Origin: Kiritimatiellia bacterium
GTDB lineage: Bacteria > Verrucomicrobiota > Kiritimatiellia > RFP12 > UBA1067
Direction: 5' to 3'
NCBI GenBank assembly: GCA_017525225.1
Contig: JAFXTB010000176.1
Coordinates: 1 to 49,566, forward strand
DNA: 49,566 bases
The notes beneath the pieces were generated by a model. It worked only from the letters and a program-made list of their open reading frames with translations. It searched no databases and was not told where the DNA came from. This document shows, piece after piece, positions 35,153 to 44,108 of the stretch. Position 1 is the stretch's first letter. Every line of letters begins with the position of its first letter. A program made the position numbers and the translations under genes.

Positions 35153-36394
35153 ATGAACAGCAAGATGTTTAGCCTGGCGGTAGTGGTGTCGTCGGTGGCG
35201 TCAATGGCATTTGCCGGCGAGAGCGTGGCCGACAAGCCTACCGGCTTCCGGTTCTTCAACAACCATCTGACGATCAAGCCGTACGTCTCGCTTGCGTACA
35301 CGTACGACTCCAACGTCGATACGACCAAGCATGCGTCCGACGACAGCATCTTCATGGTCAACCCCGGGGTTGACTTTGAGTGGAAGGGTGATCGCTGGTC
35401 GCTGGTCGGCACGCTGTGGTATCGCTACAACGCATACTGCGACTACAGCGACGAGCTTGGCGAGAACAGCTACGGCGAATCGCTGAAGTACAACTGGACG
35501 ACGTCCAAGCCCGGCGAGAAGGGCTGGTCGCTGGCGTTGGCCGAGCGCTATGCCTACATCTCGCAGAACGACAGCCTTACGTCCGGCGACGGCCGCGGCC
35601 TCTGGCGCGACCGCGAGCGTTTCGACGCATCCGCCGCCCTGGAGCGCAGATTTACGGAGCGCTGGCATTCCGACCTGATGGGCCAGTATGACTGGCTCGA
35701 CTACAAGAACGACACCGGTCGGTACGCCCCTCTCTACGGCTGGCAGGAGTTCTCGGCCGGTCTCGAGGCGGGTTTCGCCGCTTCCAAGTGGACCGATCTG
35801 CTGGTTGCCGGCGGCTACAGCGGCTATCGCCAGAAAGGCGGTTCGGGCGGCGAGCGCAACTACAGCAACGAAAGCCAGGTGTGGACGGTCATGGGCGGTA
35901 TCGGAACCCATGCGACGGAGAAGATCCAGTACCGTCTGCTCGTTGGTGCCTCGTGGCTCGAGTATGGCGGCCATAGAGGTGCCGACAGTGGCTGGACGTA
36001 TCAGCTCTCCGGCAACTGGCGTGTCACGCGCCAGGTGCAGCTGTCGCTGCTCGGGTCGAGCTACTACCAGCCCAGCGAGCGCACCTGCGGCTCGGCCGTC
36101 AAGGTCTCCTCGCTCTCGGCAGGCGTCTCGTACCTTACGCTCGGCGACAAGCTCAACCTCAACGCCAACATCGCGTTCCGCTACGAGGAGAACGTCTATT
36201 CGGACAAGTATCTCGCCTCTGGCAACGACTACGACGAAGAGATCCTTTCCGCCCGTCTCGGTGCGACCTACACCATCAACCGCTGGATGTCGCTGTTCGC
36301 GACGCTCTCGTGGGAAGAGGAATGGTGCGAGGATCACGACGACTACGACTACGACCGCTTCCGCGGCACCGTGGGCGTAAGGTTCCACTATTGA
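35153..36394 (+). CDS. Outer-membrane beta-barrel protein of the exopolysaccharide locus
   Basis: This 413-residue protein has a signal peptide (about 1-21). The mature part, from FFNNHLTIKPYVSLAYTYDSNV on, is a regular alternation of hydrophobic and polar residues with many aromatics at strand ends, and it finishes VGVRFHY with a C-terminal aromatic residue, the signal read by the BAM complex. I count about 14-18 possible strands. It resembles the BBP2-type barrels found in polysaccharide loci. AGGAG plus GAGG lie just upstream of the ATG. The likely role is the outer-membrane channel for the polymer delivered by the short OPX protein. Confidence 0.75.
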   Translation: MNSKMFSLAVVVSSVASMAFAGESVADKPTGFRFFNNHLTIKPYVSLAYTYDSNVDTTKHASDDSIFMVNPGVDFEWKGDRWSLVGTLWYRYNAYCDYSDELGENSYGESLKYNWTTSKPGEKGWSLALAERYAYISQNDSLTSGDGRGLWRDRERFDASAALERRFTERWHSDLMGQYDWLDYKNDTGRYAPLYGWQEFSAGLEAGFAASKWTDLLVAGGYSGYRQKGGSGGERNYSNESQVWTVMGGIGTHATEKIQYRLLVGASWLEYGGHRGADSGWTYQLSGNWRVTRQVQLSLLGSSYYQPSERTCGSAVKVSSLSAGVSYLTLGDKLNLNANIAFRYEENVYSDKYLASGNDYDEEILSARLGATYTINRWMSLFATLSWEEEWCEDHDDYDYDRFRGTVGVRFHY

Positions 36395-36404
36395 TAGTGC
36401 GGAG

Positions 36405-36440
36405 GCACGCGCGTGCGATCAAGCTTAGGGCACGCGCGTG
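36405..36440. promoter_or_regulatory. Pair of CACGCGCGTG palindromes upstream of the Wzy-like gene
   Basis: GCACGCGCGTGC (36405-36416) and GCACGCGCGTG (36430-36440) lie 25 bases apart in the short gap between the barrel gene and the Wzy-like gene. Each is self-complementary. They could be a double protein-binding site, or could pair with each other as an RNA hairpin. No run of T follows. The second ends 11 bases before the ATG at 36452, so either use would affect the start of that gene. Confidence 0.5.
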
Positions 36441-36451
36441 GACTGGGTTGA

Positions 36452-37933
36452 ATGCTCCTGAAGGTCATCACCAAATATGGGCTGGCGGTACATCTGGGCA
36501 TCCTGGCTGCCTTCCCTGTAGCTTTCGCGCAGTTTCTTGAAGCAGGTGCGCTAGGGCGCGTCATACTCTGGCTGTCGCTCTTCGCGCTGATCTGGGTGCT
36601 TTTCGAGCCTTCCATTCGGCAGGGGGAGCGTTCTTCCGATGCGCGCGAGCGCGTGCGCGATTCAATCATACGTGATCCTGTGTTCTACTTCTTCCTGCTG
36701 GCCATCGGCTTTGCGGTTGTCCGCTGGCTGAACACGGGCATTGCCCTGTGGTATGATCCCGAGCGTGCCGTCTGGACGGTCAAGGATTCGTTTGCGCCGA
36801 TGCTGCCTGCATCGGTCGGGTCGAAGGGGTTCCTGCCGATGGCGGCGTCCGTTGGGCTAGGCGTGTTCGTCATAGGGGTGCGCCATGGACTTGGGCTTTC
36901 CGCGCGGCGGTTCTGCGGCATGACGATGGTAACGGTCGCGGGCATCGGCGGATTGATGGCATCGGTGTGCGCATGCCTGGGGGCGTTTCCGGAAATGGTG
37001 CAGGCGGCAAGGTCGAGCTTCACGACGCTGCCGTTCGCAGGTACTCCGTTCGGCGTGTTCCTCATACTCTCGATCGTGTTCGGGGTGGACAGTGAAAGCC
37101 ACAAGTGGCCGCTGGCTCGGCTCCCGTTCATCCTTGCGGTGGGTGGATCGTCGTCGGCGCTAGTCATCTTCTCGCCGCCGTTCGTGGCGGCGGTGTATCT
37201 TCTGGTGACCCTCCTGGTGGTCATTTTCTCGCTTGCCTACAATGCGCGCGTCGGCTCGATGGGCGGCTTTGCCCGCAGCGCGGTGTTCACTCTGCTCGGG
37301 CTCTCTGTTCCCGCCCTGCTGATCATGGGACTTTCCTCGCCGGAGCTGCAGCAGTTCAAGCTGCATGGGCTGGATCCCGAATCTGCCATGCCAGTGGAAT
37401 ATGGTCCCTTGACCGACGCGCTCGCGCGCATCGCGAAGAAGATGTGGCTGGAACGTCCGTGGTGCGGCGTGGGCGTGGGCGCGTTCGGCCTACATGCGCC
37501 CTTCATCGCGGCCAAGCCGGACTGGGCCTTTCTGCCGCCACATCCCGTGGATGCGGTAAGCGGCTACTGGACGATCCTCTCGGAGCGCGGCATCGTGGGC
37601 TGCGGGCTGCTCGCCATCGGCGTGGGGCTGCTGGTGTGGTCGTGGGTGATGCGCCTTGTGGAGGCGCTGGCGTACCTGCGCGGGAACGACGAGGGCGAGC
37701 GGCTGCCTTTCGCATGCCCTCCGGTCGTGTGGACGGGGCCATTCATCCTCGGCCTTGCCGTGGCGGAGCTTTTCTTCTCGCATCTGTTCGCATCTGTCCC
37801 GGCGGTCTTCGCCGTGGTCTCAGCCTTTGCGCTGTCGGCCGCGTCGTTCCCGCGCAACGTGTGCGCCACGTTGGAAACCGCCGGGGCGTCAAACCAGGGT
37901 TCTGAAGGACAGGAAGGTAAAGATGGCCGCTGA
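36452..37933 (+). CDS. Wzy-type polysaccharide polymerase / O-antigen ligase-like membrane protein
   Basis: This 493-residue polytopic protein has about ten to twelve hydrophobic segments. The O-antigen ligase/polymerase (Wzy_C) signature is in the periplasmic loop near residues 330-385: KKMWLERPWCGVGVGAFGLH, then HPVDAVSGYWTILSERGIVG, which matches the usual G-x-G-x-F ... HN-x-hLxxhxExGhhG pattern with changes. It would join repeat units of the exopolysaccharide or ligate them at the periplasmic face of the inner membrane. The ATG follows the double palindrome, and the ribosome-binding site is weak. The end overlaps the start of the tyrosine kinase gene by 11 bases. Confidence 0.72.
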   Translation: MLLKVITKYGLAVHLGILAAFPVAFAQFLEAGALGRVILWLSLFALIWVLFEPSIRQGERSSDARERVRDSIIRDPVFYFFLLAIGFAVVRWLNTGIALWYDPERAVWTVKDSFAPMLPASVGSKGFLPMAASVGLGVFVIGVRHGLGLSARRFCGMTMVTVAGIGGLMASVCACLGAFPEMVQAARSSFTTLPFAGTPFGVFLILSIVFGVDSESHKWPLARLPFILAVGGSSSALVIFSPPFVAAVYLLVTLLVVIFSLAYNARVGSMGGFARSAVFTLLGLSVPALLIMGLSSPELQQFKLHGLDPESAMPVEYGPLTDALARIAKKMWLERPWCGVGVGAFGLHAPFIAAKPDWAFLPPHPVDAVSGYWTILSERGIVGCGLLAIGVGLLVWSWVMRLVEALAYLRGNDEGERLPFACPPVVWTGPFILGLAVAELFFSHLFASVPAVFAVVSAFALSAASFPRNVCATLETAGASNQGSEGQEGKDGR

Positions 37934-40433
37934 CGGTACGCAATACGGAAAGAAGCCCCTATACTACGGCTCGACGAGGAAGTCGCCGATCTACTATGGT
38001 TCGGCGAGGACGCCCATGTACTATGGCGGCGGCGGCGGCAGCTACGGCGCCTCGCCGTACTACTACGGCGGCAGCTACGGCGGCGCATCGCCCTCGCAGG
38101 ACGCCGATTCGCTCGTGGGCACGATCACGCTCGGGCGCATCCTGCGCGTCATCGCGCAGCGCTGGATCTCGGTGCTGGTGTTCCTGTTGATCGGCCTGGT
38201 GGCCGCGTTCGCGGTGTACCGCATCTCGCCCACCATCTACGAGGCGACGAGCGAGTTCACCATGGACATGCGCCGCCCGTCCAACTCGGGCCCCGGAATC
38301 GGCCAGATAGACATGCCTGACTACGGTACTTCCTACGAGGAGGTGTTCAACACCCGTCTTTCGGACTGGCGGTCCGACAAGATCGTGACGAAGATCATCC
38401 AGCAGTACCGCGCCAACTATCCTGCATCCACCGTCACCGACGCCGAGCTGGTCTCCACGCTCGGATCCTCGGTGCTCGACCTCATACGCCATTCGCGCCT
38501 GATCACCATTTCCGTGCGCTCGCACGTGCCGGCGATCGCGGCCGCGCTCGCCAACGCCTACGCCGAGGCCATCGAGTCGTTCACCGACGACGAGAACAAG
38601 ATCCGCTGCGACAAGGCCGTGGCCCAGATCCACGAGGCCGTGGAGAAGCAGCGCCGTGCGGACGAGAAGGTGGCCAAGGCCCTCCTGGACTTCCGTACCG
38701 CCAACAAGATAGACCATCTGCATTCCGAGCGCGAGATCCTCCAGCAGAGCCTTACCAAGACCACGGGCGACATGCTTTCGCTGGAGACCGAGATCACCGC
38801 CGCTGCTGAATGGGAGAAGGTGCTGGAGGCCGCGCAGGAGACCCCCGAGGACTTCGGCGCGCTGCCTACGGCCGTGCCGCGCTCGTCGGAGATCGGCCAG
38901 GCCTACACCACTCTGCAGAACGCCAAGATGGAGCATGGCGCGCTGCTCGCCAAGTTCACCAAGAGCCACCCCGAGGTGCGCGTGAAGGAGAAGGAGCTTG
39001 AAGTATACAAGCGCCAGTTCATCGAGGCGGTGTCGCGTGCGCTTGCCACGGCGAAGGGGAACCTTGCGGCCTACCGTAACCAGCTGGCCGTGTTCCGCAA
39101 GAAGAACGAGCAGCAGCGCGCCGATCTCGCGACCATCGAGCAGAAGATCGTCTCGGCCGAGGCTGGCCTGCAGCAACTCGAACGCGAGAAGGACGTGTCG
39201 TCCACTCTCTACAAGGATCTGCTTCAGAAGGAGAACGAGGCCCGCATCGCCGCCGAGGCGAACAACGAGATCGTGCGCGTGGGCCGTCCGGCTCTGGTGC
39301 CCACCAAGCCGGTGCTGCCCAACCCGGTGATCATATTCGCCTCCGGCGCGGTGCTGTCGCTTGCGCTCGGGCTGCTGTTCGTGTTGGTGCTGGACCATCT
39401 GGAGGACACGATCGTGTCGCTTTCCGACATCGAGGGCCGCCTTGGGCTCAAAGTGCTCGCGGTGCTGCCGCACATCCGCCGCAAGAAGCGCGAACAGGTG
39501 GCAAGGTTCATCTCCGAGAACAAGTACTCGCAGTTCGCCGAGGCCATGGCAGGGCTCCGGAACATGCTGGACTCCCCGCGCTACCAGGCCACGAGCCAGG
39601 TGCTGCTGCTGATGTCCACCCAGCCGGGCGAAGGAAAGACGATCACCTCCTGCTCGCTAGCGATCTCCTCTGCCCAGGCCGGCAAGCGTACCCTGCTCGT
39701 GGACTTCGACCTCAGGCGACCGCGTCTGGCGCGCGTGTGGGGGCTCGAGATGGACATGCAGCACTCCTTCTCGCATCTGCTCTCCAGCAAGCATTCCTTC
39801 GACTTCTCCAAGCTGCCGATGGATTGCGGCGTCGAGAATCTGCATGTGATAGGATCGCTGGCGCCGGACAACGTGAACCCGTCCTCCATCATGGGTTCGT
39901 CCATCCTCGGCGACTTCTTCAAGTGGGCGCGCGAGAACTACGACCGCGTGATCATCGACTCACCGCCGTTCGGCATCGTGGGCGACGTGATGACGCTGGC
40001 GTCGCTGGTCGATTCGGTGATGATCATGTGCTGTCCGGACCGTACCCACTTCAAGCCCATCCAGCATGCGGCCCGCACGCTGGGCGAATCCGGCGCCACG
40101 GTGATAGGCATCATCGTGAACGACGTGGAGATGGGCGGCTCCGCCGGCGCCTTCTCGCCGGCCGGCCACTCATACGGCTACAACTACGGGTACGGCGGCT
40201 ATCGCGCGTACGGCGCGTATCGTCCGTATGGCCCCTTGAAGGACAAGGACTCCAAGGCGAAGGACGGAGAATCCAAGGACTCCAAGACCAAGGACGGCGA
40301 ATCCAAGGACGATGGGGCCGCCAAGGATGGCGCCGCCAAGCCCGAGGCTGACAAGGATGCCGCGTCCGATACCGAGGCGGAGGCGGCGGAATCGCACAGG
40401 GTGCCACGGCCGGAGATAGCAGATGAAGCGTAG
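37923..40433 (+). CDS. Wzz chain-length regulator fused to bacterial tyrosine kinase
   Basis: This 836-residue polysaccharide co-polymerase with a BY-kinase domain controls polymer length and export. Residues 1-56 are a Tyr/Gly-rich segment with repeated YYG units. The Wzz domain has membrane helices at about 81-99 and 463-492, with a long coiled-coil periplasmic region between. The kinase domain has Walker A QPGEGKT (about 566-572), Walker A' [10 protein letters not shown] (about 590-600) and Walker B VIIDSPP (about 674-680). The C-terminal Tyr cluster [21 protein letters not shown] (about 750-770) is the usual autophosphorylation site, and a Lys/Asp/Ser-rich tail follows. GGAAGG precedes the ATG. 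The N-terminal Tyr segment is unusual. Confidence 0.88.
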   Translation: MAADGTQYGKKPLYYGSTRKSPIYYGSARTPMYYGGGGGSYGASPYYYGGSYGGASPSQDADSLVGTITLGRILRVIAQRWISVLVFLLIGLVAAFAVYRISPTIYEATSEFTMDMRRPSNSGPGIGQIDMPDYGTSYEEVFNTRLSDWRSDKIVTKIIQQYRANYPASTVTDAELVSTLGSSVLDLIRHSRLITISVRSHVPAIAAALANAYAEAIESFTDDENKIRCDKAVAQIHEAVEKQRRADEKVAKALLDFRTANKIDHLHSEREILQQSLTKTTGDMLSLETEITAAAEWEKVLEAAQETPEDFGALPTAVPRSSEIGQAYTTLQNAKMEHGALLAKFTKSHPEVRVKEKELEVYKRQFIEAVSRALATAKGNLAAYRNQLAVFRKKNEQQRADLATIEQKIVSAEAGLQQLEREKDVSSTLYKDLLQKENEARIAAEANNEIVRVGRPALVPTKPVLPNPVIIFASGAVLSLALGLLFVLVLDHLEDTIVSLSDIEGRLGLKVLAVLPHIRRKKREQVARFISENKYSQFAEAMAGLRNMLDSPRYQATSQVLLLMSTQPGEGKTITSCSLAISSAQAGKRTLLVDFDLRRPRLARVWGLEMDMQHSFSHLLSSKHSFDFSKLPMDCGVENLHVIGSLAPDNVNPSSIMGSSILGDFFKWARENYDRVIIDSPPFGIVGDVMTLASLVDSVMIMCCPDRTHFKPIQHAARTLGESGATVIGIIVNDVEMGGSAGAFSPAGHSYGYNYGYGGYRAYGAYRPYGPLKDKDSKAKDGESKDSKTKDGESKDDGAAKDGAAKPEADKDAASDTEAEAAESHRVPRPEIADEA

Positions 40434-41487
40434 GCGGATAATCGTTACAGGTGCGGCCGGGTTCATCGGTTCGGCCCTCGTGCGCCATCTCGTGAGGGAT
40501 ACGGACGCATCGGCGGTACTGGCGATCGACAAGCTCACGTATGCGGGCAACCTCGAATCCCTCAAGGAGGTGTCGTCTTCGCCGCGCTACTCGTTCCTGC
40601 AGGCCGACATCTGCGACCAGGAGGCGATGGACGCGGCATTCGCCGGGTTCAGTCCCGACACGATCTTCCATCTCGCGGCGGAGTCGCACGTGGACCGTTC
40701 GATAGACGGCCCCGGGGAATTCATCCGTACGAACGTCACCGGCACGGCAACGCTGCTGCAGGCGGCGCTTCGGCATTGGCGCACATTGGAAGGTGCCTCA
40801 CGCGACGAGTTCCGCTTCCAGCACATCTCCACCGACGAGGTCTACGGCTCTCTTGGCGAAACGGGCTTCTTCACGGAGAAGACACCATACGCGCCGCATT
40901 CGCCATATTCCGCGTCCAAGGCGGCATCCGACCATCTCGTGCGCGCCTGGCACGATACCTATGGTTTGCCTACCCTGATAACGAACTGCTCCAACAACTA
41001 CGGCCCATACCATTTCCCGGAGAAGCTGATTCCGCTCGTCATCCTGAACTGCCTCGACGGCAAGCCCCTCCCCGTATACGGCAAGGGAGCCAACGTGCGC
41101 GACTGGCTGTATGTGGACGACCATGTGGCGGCGCTCTGCCTCGTGAACGAGAAGGGTGTGCCCGGCGAGACGTACAATGTGGGCGGGCACAACGAGCGGA
41201 CGAACCTGGAGGTCGTGCAGACGGTCTGCCGCATCCTCGACGAGCTTCAGCCGCGCGTGGACGGCTCGAAGTACGAGTCGCTCATAACCTATGTCGCCGA
41301 CAGGCCGGGGCACGATCTGCGCTACGCGATAGATCCTTCCAAGCTGATGGGCGAACTCGGCTGGCGGCCCACGCGCACGTTCGATACCGGCATCCGCGAG
41401 ACGGTACGCTGGTATCTGGACAACAAATGGTGGTGGGGCCCCATACACGAGAAGAAGTACGCGGGTGAACGCCTAGGCAGAGGGTAG
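40423..41487 (+). CDS. rfbB: dTDP-glucose 4,6-dehydratase
   Basis: This 354-residue NAD-dependent short-chain dehydrogenase makes dTDP-4-keto-6-deoxyglucose, the precursor of dTDP-rhamnose and related sugars. The Rossmann motif GAAGFIGS spans residues 10-17. The catalytic STDEVYG (136-142) and the YSASK motif with Tyr162 and Lys166 are intact. [15 protein letters not shown] (191-205) is typical of the subfamily. The ATG overlaps the kinase gene by 11 bases with GGAG upstream. No rmlA, rmlC or rmlD gene follows, so the remaining steps must be encoded elsewhere or another dTDP sugar is made. Confidence 0.94.
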   Translation: MKRRRIIVTGAAGFIGSALVRHLVRDTDASAVLAIDKLTYAGNLESLKEVSSSPRYSFLQADICDQEAMDAAFAGFSPDTIFHLAAESHVDRSIDGPGEFIRTNVTGTATLLQAALRHWRTLEGASRDEFRFQHISTDEVYGSLGETGFFTEKTPYAPHSPYSASKAASDHLVRAWHDTYGLPTLITNCSNNYGPYHFPEKLIPLVILNCLDGKPLPVYGKGANVRDWLYVDDHVAALCLVNEKGVPGETYNVGGHNERTNLEVVQTVCRILDELQPRVDGSKYESLITYVADRPGHDLRYAIDPSKLMGELGWRPTRTFDTGIRETVRWYLDNKWWWGPIHEKKYAGERLGRG

Positions 41488-41496
41488 AGAACGGAA

Positions 41497-42786
41497 TTGA
41501 CCGTCCAGACGACCGACCGTCCGCTGAAGGGCACGGTTGAGGTGCCCGGCGACAAGTCGCTGGCGCACAGGGTGGCTCTTTTCGCGGCGCTGTCCGAAGG
41601 GACGTCCGAGGTCAGCCACTATCCTGATAGCGGCGTCACGCGCGCCATGCGCGGTGCGCTCGGATCGCTTGGCGTGCCGTCTTCGCTGGAGAATGGTGTA
41701 CTTCGCCTGAAGGGGAACGGCTTCAGGCCGTTTCCGGTGGAAGGCGCCAGGGCGTTCTGCGGCAATTCCGCGACCACCATGCGCCTTCTGGCCGGCGCCC
41801 TTGCGGGCACCGGGTCCACAGCCACGCTCGATGGCAGCGAGGGCCTTCGCCGCCGGCCGATGGATCGGATCGTAGAGCCTTTGCGGGCGATGGGCGCGGA
41901 TGTGCGTGGTACGGAAGGTACATCTGCGGACGGCCGCCGTGTCGCCTGCGCACCCCTCTACTTCAAGCCGGCGCCGCTCACAGGCATCGAGCATTCACTC
42001 GGCATCGCCTCGGCGCAGGCGCTCAGCTGCCTCCAGATCGCCGCTCTCGGTGCGACGGGCGAGTCGCGGTTCACGGCCCCGGGTCCGGTGCGCGACCATA
42101 CCATACGCCTGCTCAGGGCAATGGGCGCGTCAATCGTGGATGGACGGGTCGCGCCGCTGGATTCCCCGTCGTCGCTGCGTCCGATAAGGGGACGGCTTCC
42201 GGGGGACATCTCGTCTGCGGCGTTCCTTCTTGTGGCGGCGGCAATCGTGCCCGGAAGCCGGATAACGGTGCGCGGCGTGTGCGTCAATCCCACGCGCACG
42301 GGTGTCCTGGACATCCTCAAGGCCATGGGTGCCTGCGTGGATATTTCCGGCGAGCACGAGGAGATGGGCGAGCCGGTGGCGGATGTCACCCTGGAATCCG
42401 GACCTCTGAAGGCGGTGGTGGTGGAAGGCGACATGGTGGTGCGCGCGATAGATGAAATGCCGGCGCTCGCGGTTGCCGCGGCGTTCGCGGAAGGCGAGAC
42501 GGTGGTGCGGGATGCGCGCGAGCTCCGTTACAAGGAGACCGACCGCATTGCCGCCATCGTCACCCAGCTGCGGGCGCTCGGTGCGGAGGTGGCGGAGCAG
42601 GATGACGGCCTCACCATCCGCGGCGGTACCGTGCGTGGCGGCATTGCCCATGCCAACGGCGACCACCGCCTCGCAATGTCGATGGCGGTCTGCGGGCTGC
42701 GCGTGCCGGTCACCGTGGCGGGCGCGGAGATACTCGACGAATCGTTCCCATCCTTCGCGCCGACCCTGCAGGCGCTGTGCAGGTAG
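41497..42786 (+). CDS. aroA: 3-phosphoshikimate 1-carboxyvinyltransferase (EPSP synthase)
   Basis: This enzyme joins shikimate 3-phosphate and phosphoenolpyruvate in aromatic amino-acid synthesis. The 429-residue length is standard. Conserved blocks are VPGDKSLAHR (16-25), FCGNSATTMRLLAG (87-100), DGSEGLRRRPMDR, SAQALS, LPGDISSAAF, DEMPALAVAAAF and LRYKETDRI, then the DHRLAMS block near the C terminus. In the second block the residue that is Gly96 in E. coli AroA is Ala92 here. The best start is the TTG at 41497, nine bases after rfbB, because no ATG or GTG precedes the conserved N terminus in frame. Its stop overlaps or touches the kinase gene that follows. Confidence 0.93.
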   Translation: MTVQTTDRPLKGTVEVPGDKSLAHRVALFAALSEGTSEVSHYPDSGVTRAMRGALGSLGVPSSLENGVLRLKGNGFRPFPVEGARAFCGNSATTMRLLAGALAGTGSTATLDGSEGLRRRPMDRIVEPLRAMGADVRGTEGTSADGRRVACAPLYFKPAPLTGIEHSLGIASAQALSCLQIAALGATGESRFTAPGPVRDHTIRLLRAMGASIVDGRVAPLDSPSSLRPIRGRLPGDISSAAFLLVAAAIVPGSRITVRGVCVNPTRTGVLDILKAMGACVDISGEHEEMGEPVADVTLESGPLKAVVVEGDMVVRAIDEMPALAVAAAFAEGETVVRDARELRYKETDRIAAIVTQLRALGAEVAEQDDGLTIRGGTVRGGIAHANGDHRLAMSMAVCGLRVPVTVAGAEILDESFPSFAPTLQALCR

Positions 42787-42797
42787 GGCCTTCCGCC

Positions 42798-44081
42798 GTG
42801 AAGCCGACAGCCGCGTTCACCAGCTACCTCCTGCGGATCGTTGTGCCGGCGATCATTGTGGCGGGCGTAGGGCTGGACATGCTGATGCGCCAGTATCGCG
42901 TCGACGAGGAGAATCTCGAGACGATGCGCCAGGCGCGCGCCCTCAATGTGGCGGACGACCTGCGCGATGCGATGCGCGAGGCAAGGGACCTTGTCCGTCA
43001 GAAGGAGGTCCTCCTGTCCATGCTTGAAGGGACCACGAATTCCGTAAGGCCCTCCGGTGCGTTCGCATGGGAGCCGAAGGCATCGCTAGTCTGGCACAAG
43101 GGCGGCCCTGGCGGACTGTGGCGCATGCTTGCGGAGCGGACCCGCTGGAACGAATGGGCCGGACAGCGGAAGAAGCCGCCTCAACGCGCCCTGGAGACGT
43201 TCAATGTCGACGGTTCGACGGCATACGTGGTATGGGGACGCGTGGATGGCAGGCTCTTCGGCCTTGCGTACGGCGAGTCTCCCGTGCCGGTGGATTCCTG
43301 GACATGGCTCTGGATCGCCGGCATCTGCCTGGTGGTACTTCTCGTCGGCTTCCTCCTCTTCGAGGCGGTGCAGCTCTGGAGGATGGCGGAGAAGGCCCGC
43401 CGCGACGATGCGTTGAAGACCCGCTTCGTGTCGGACGTGTCGCACGAGCTGAGGACGCCACTCGCGGCGCTGGGCGTGTGGGCGGACATGCTGGCTGGCG
43501 GACGGCTGGTGGATGCGGCGCGCCGCCAGCATGCGCTGGACGTGATAGTACAGGAGAAGGGACGGATGCTGCGGATGGTCGACACGCTCCTGGACTACAC
43601 CAGGCTCGAGCAGAAACGCCGCCGCTACGTTCCCGTCGAGGTGGACGTGGGCGAGGTCGCCCGCGAGGCAGCAGAGCTGCTGCGGGGCGATTTCGCGGAC
43701 GGTGGCGTGACGGTGTTGGCAGGCGAGAATGTGCGCGCCACGGCTGACAGGGATGCCGTCAAGGAGATATTCCTCAATCTGCTGGGCAACGCCGCCAAGT
43801 ACGCGGGTGAGGGTCCGGTGGAGGTGGATGTCTCGCGCGACGGCGGGCGGGTGCGCGCCGTCGTCGCAGATCGCGGTCCGGGCATTCCAGACGAGGTACG
43901 TGCCAGGATGTTCGAACGCTTCTACAGGGCGGAAGGCCGTGGCGCCGCCGCGAAAGGCGGGTTCGGGCTGGGCCTTCCGATCTCGCGCCGGCTCGCGCGG
44001 GACATGGGCGGCGATCTTACGGCGGAAGCGCGCGATGGCGGTGGAAGCGTGTTCATTCTGGAGCTTCCGGCAGTTTTGTGA
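42798..44081 (+). CDS. Membrane sensor histidine kinase without an adjacent response regulator
   Basis: This 427-residue kinase has membrane helices at about 9-29 and 167-191 (residue numbers from this start) bracketing a small periplasmic sensor domain. A HisKA domain follows with VSHELRTPLAALG (phospho-acceptor His), and an HATPase domain with N box NLLGNAAKYA, G1 DRGPGIP and G2 GFGLGLPISRR. All catalytic boxes are intact. I start at GTG 42798, which has a GTAGGG sequence ten bases upstream. GTG 42777, overlapping aroA, would add seven residues. No receiver-domain gene lies nearby. The polysaccharide locus upstream and the rhamnose genes downstream are possible targets, but this is only location-based. 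Confidence 0.85.
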   Translation: MKPTAAFTSYLLRIVVPAIIVAGVGLDMLMRQYRVDEENLETMRQARALNVADDLRDAMREARDLVRQKEVLLSMLEGTTNSVRPSGAFAWEPKASLVWHKGGPGGLWRMLAERTRWNEWAGQRKKPPQRALETFNVDGSTAYVVWGRVDGRLFGLAYGESPVPVDSWTWLWIAGICLVVLLVGFLLFEAVQLWRMAEKARRDDALKTRFVSDVSHELRTPLAALGVWADMLAGGRLVDAARRQHALDVIVQEKGRMLRMVDTLLDYTRLEQKRRRYVPVEVDVGEVAREAAELLRGDFADGGVTVLAGENVRATADRDAVKEIFLNLLGNAAKYAGEGPVEVDVSRDGGRVRAVVADRGPGIPDEVRARMFERFYRAEGRGAAAKGGFGLGLPISRRLARDMGGDLTAEARDGGGSVFILELPAVL

Positions 44082-44087
44082 TATAAT
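44079..44087 (+). promoter_or_regulatory. Extended -10 promoter of the rhaD-GH2 unit
   Basis: TGATATAAT (44079-44087) is a perfect extended -10 element (TG-n-TATAAT). It begins inside the last codon of the histidine kinase gene. No good -35 box lies 16-18 bases upstream, as expected for this promoter type. Transcription would begin near 44094, about 15 bases before the rhaD ATG, so the leader is very short. Confidence 0.55.
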
Positions 44088-44108
44088 GCAGGCAAAAGGA
44101 GAACAACG

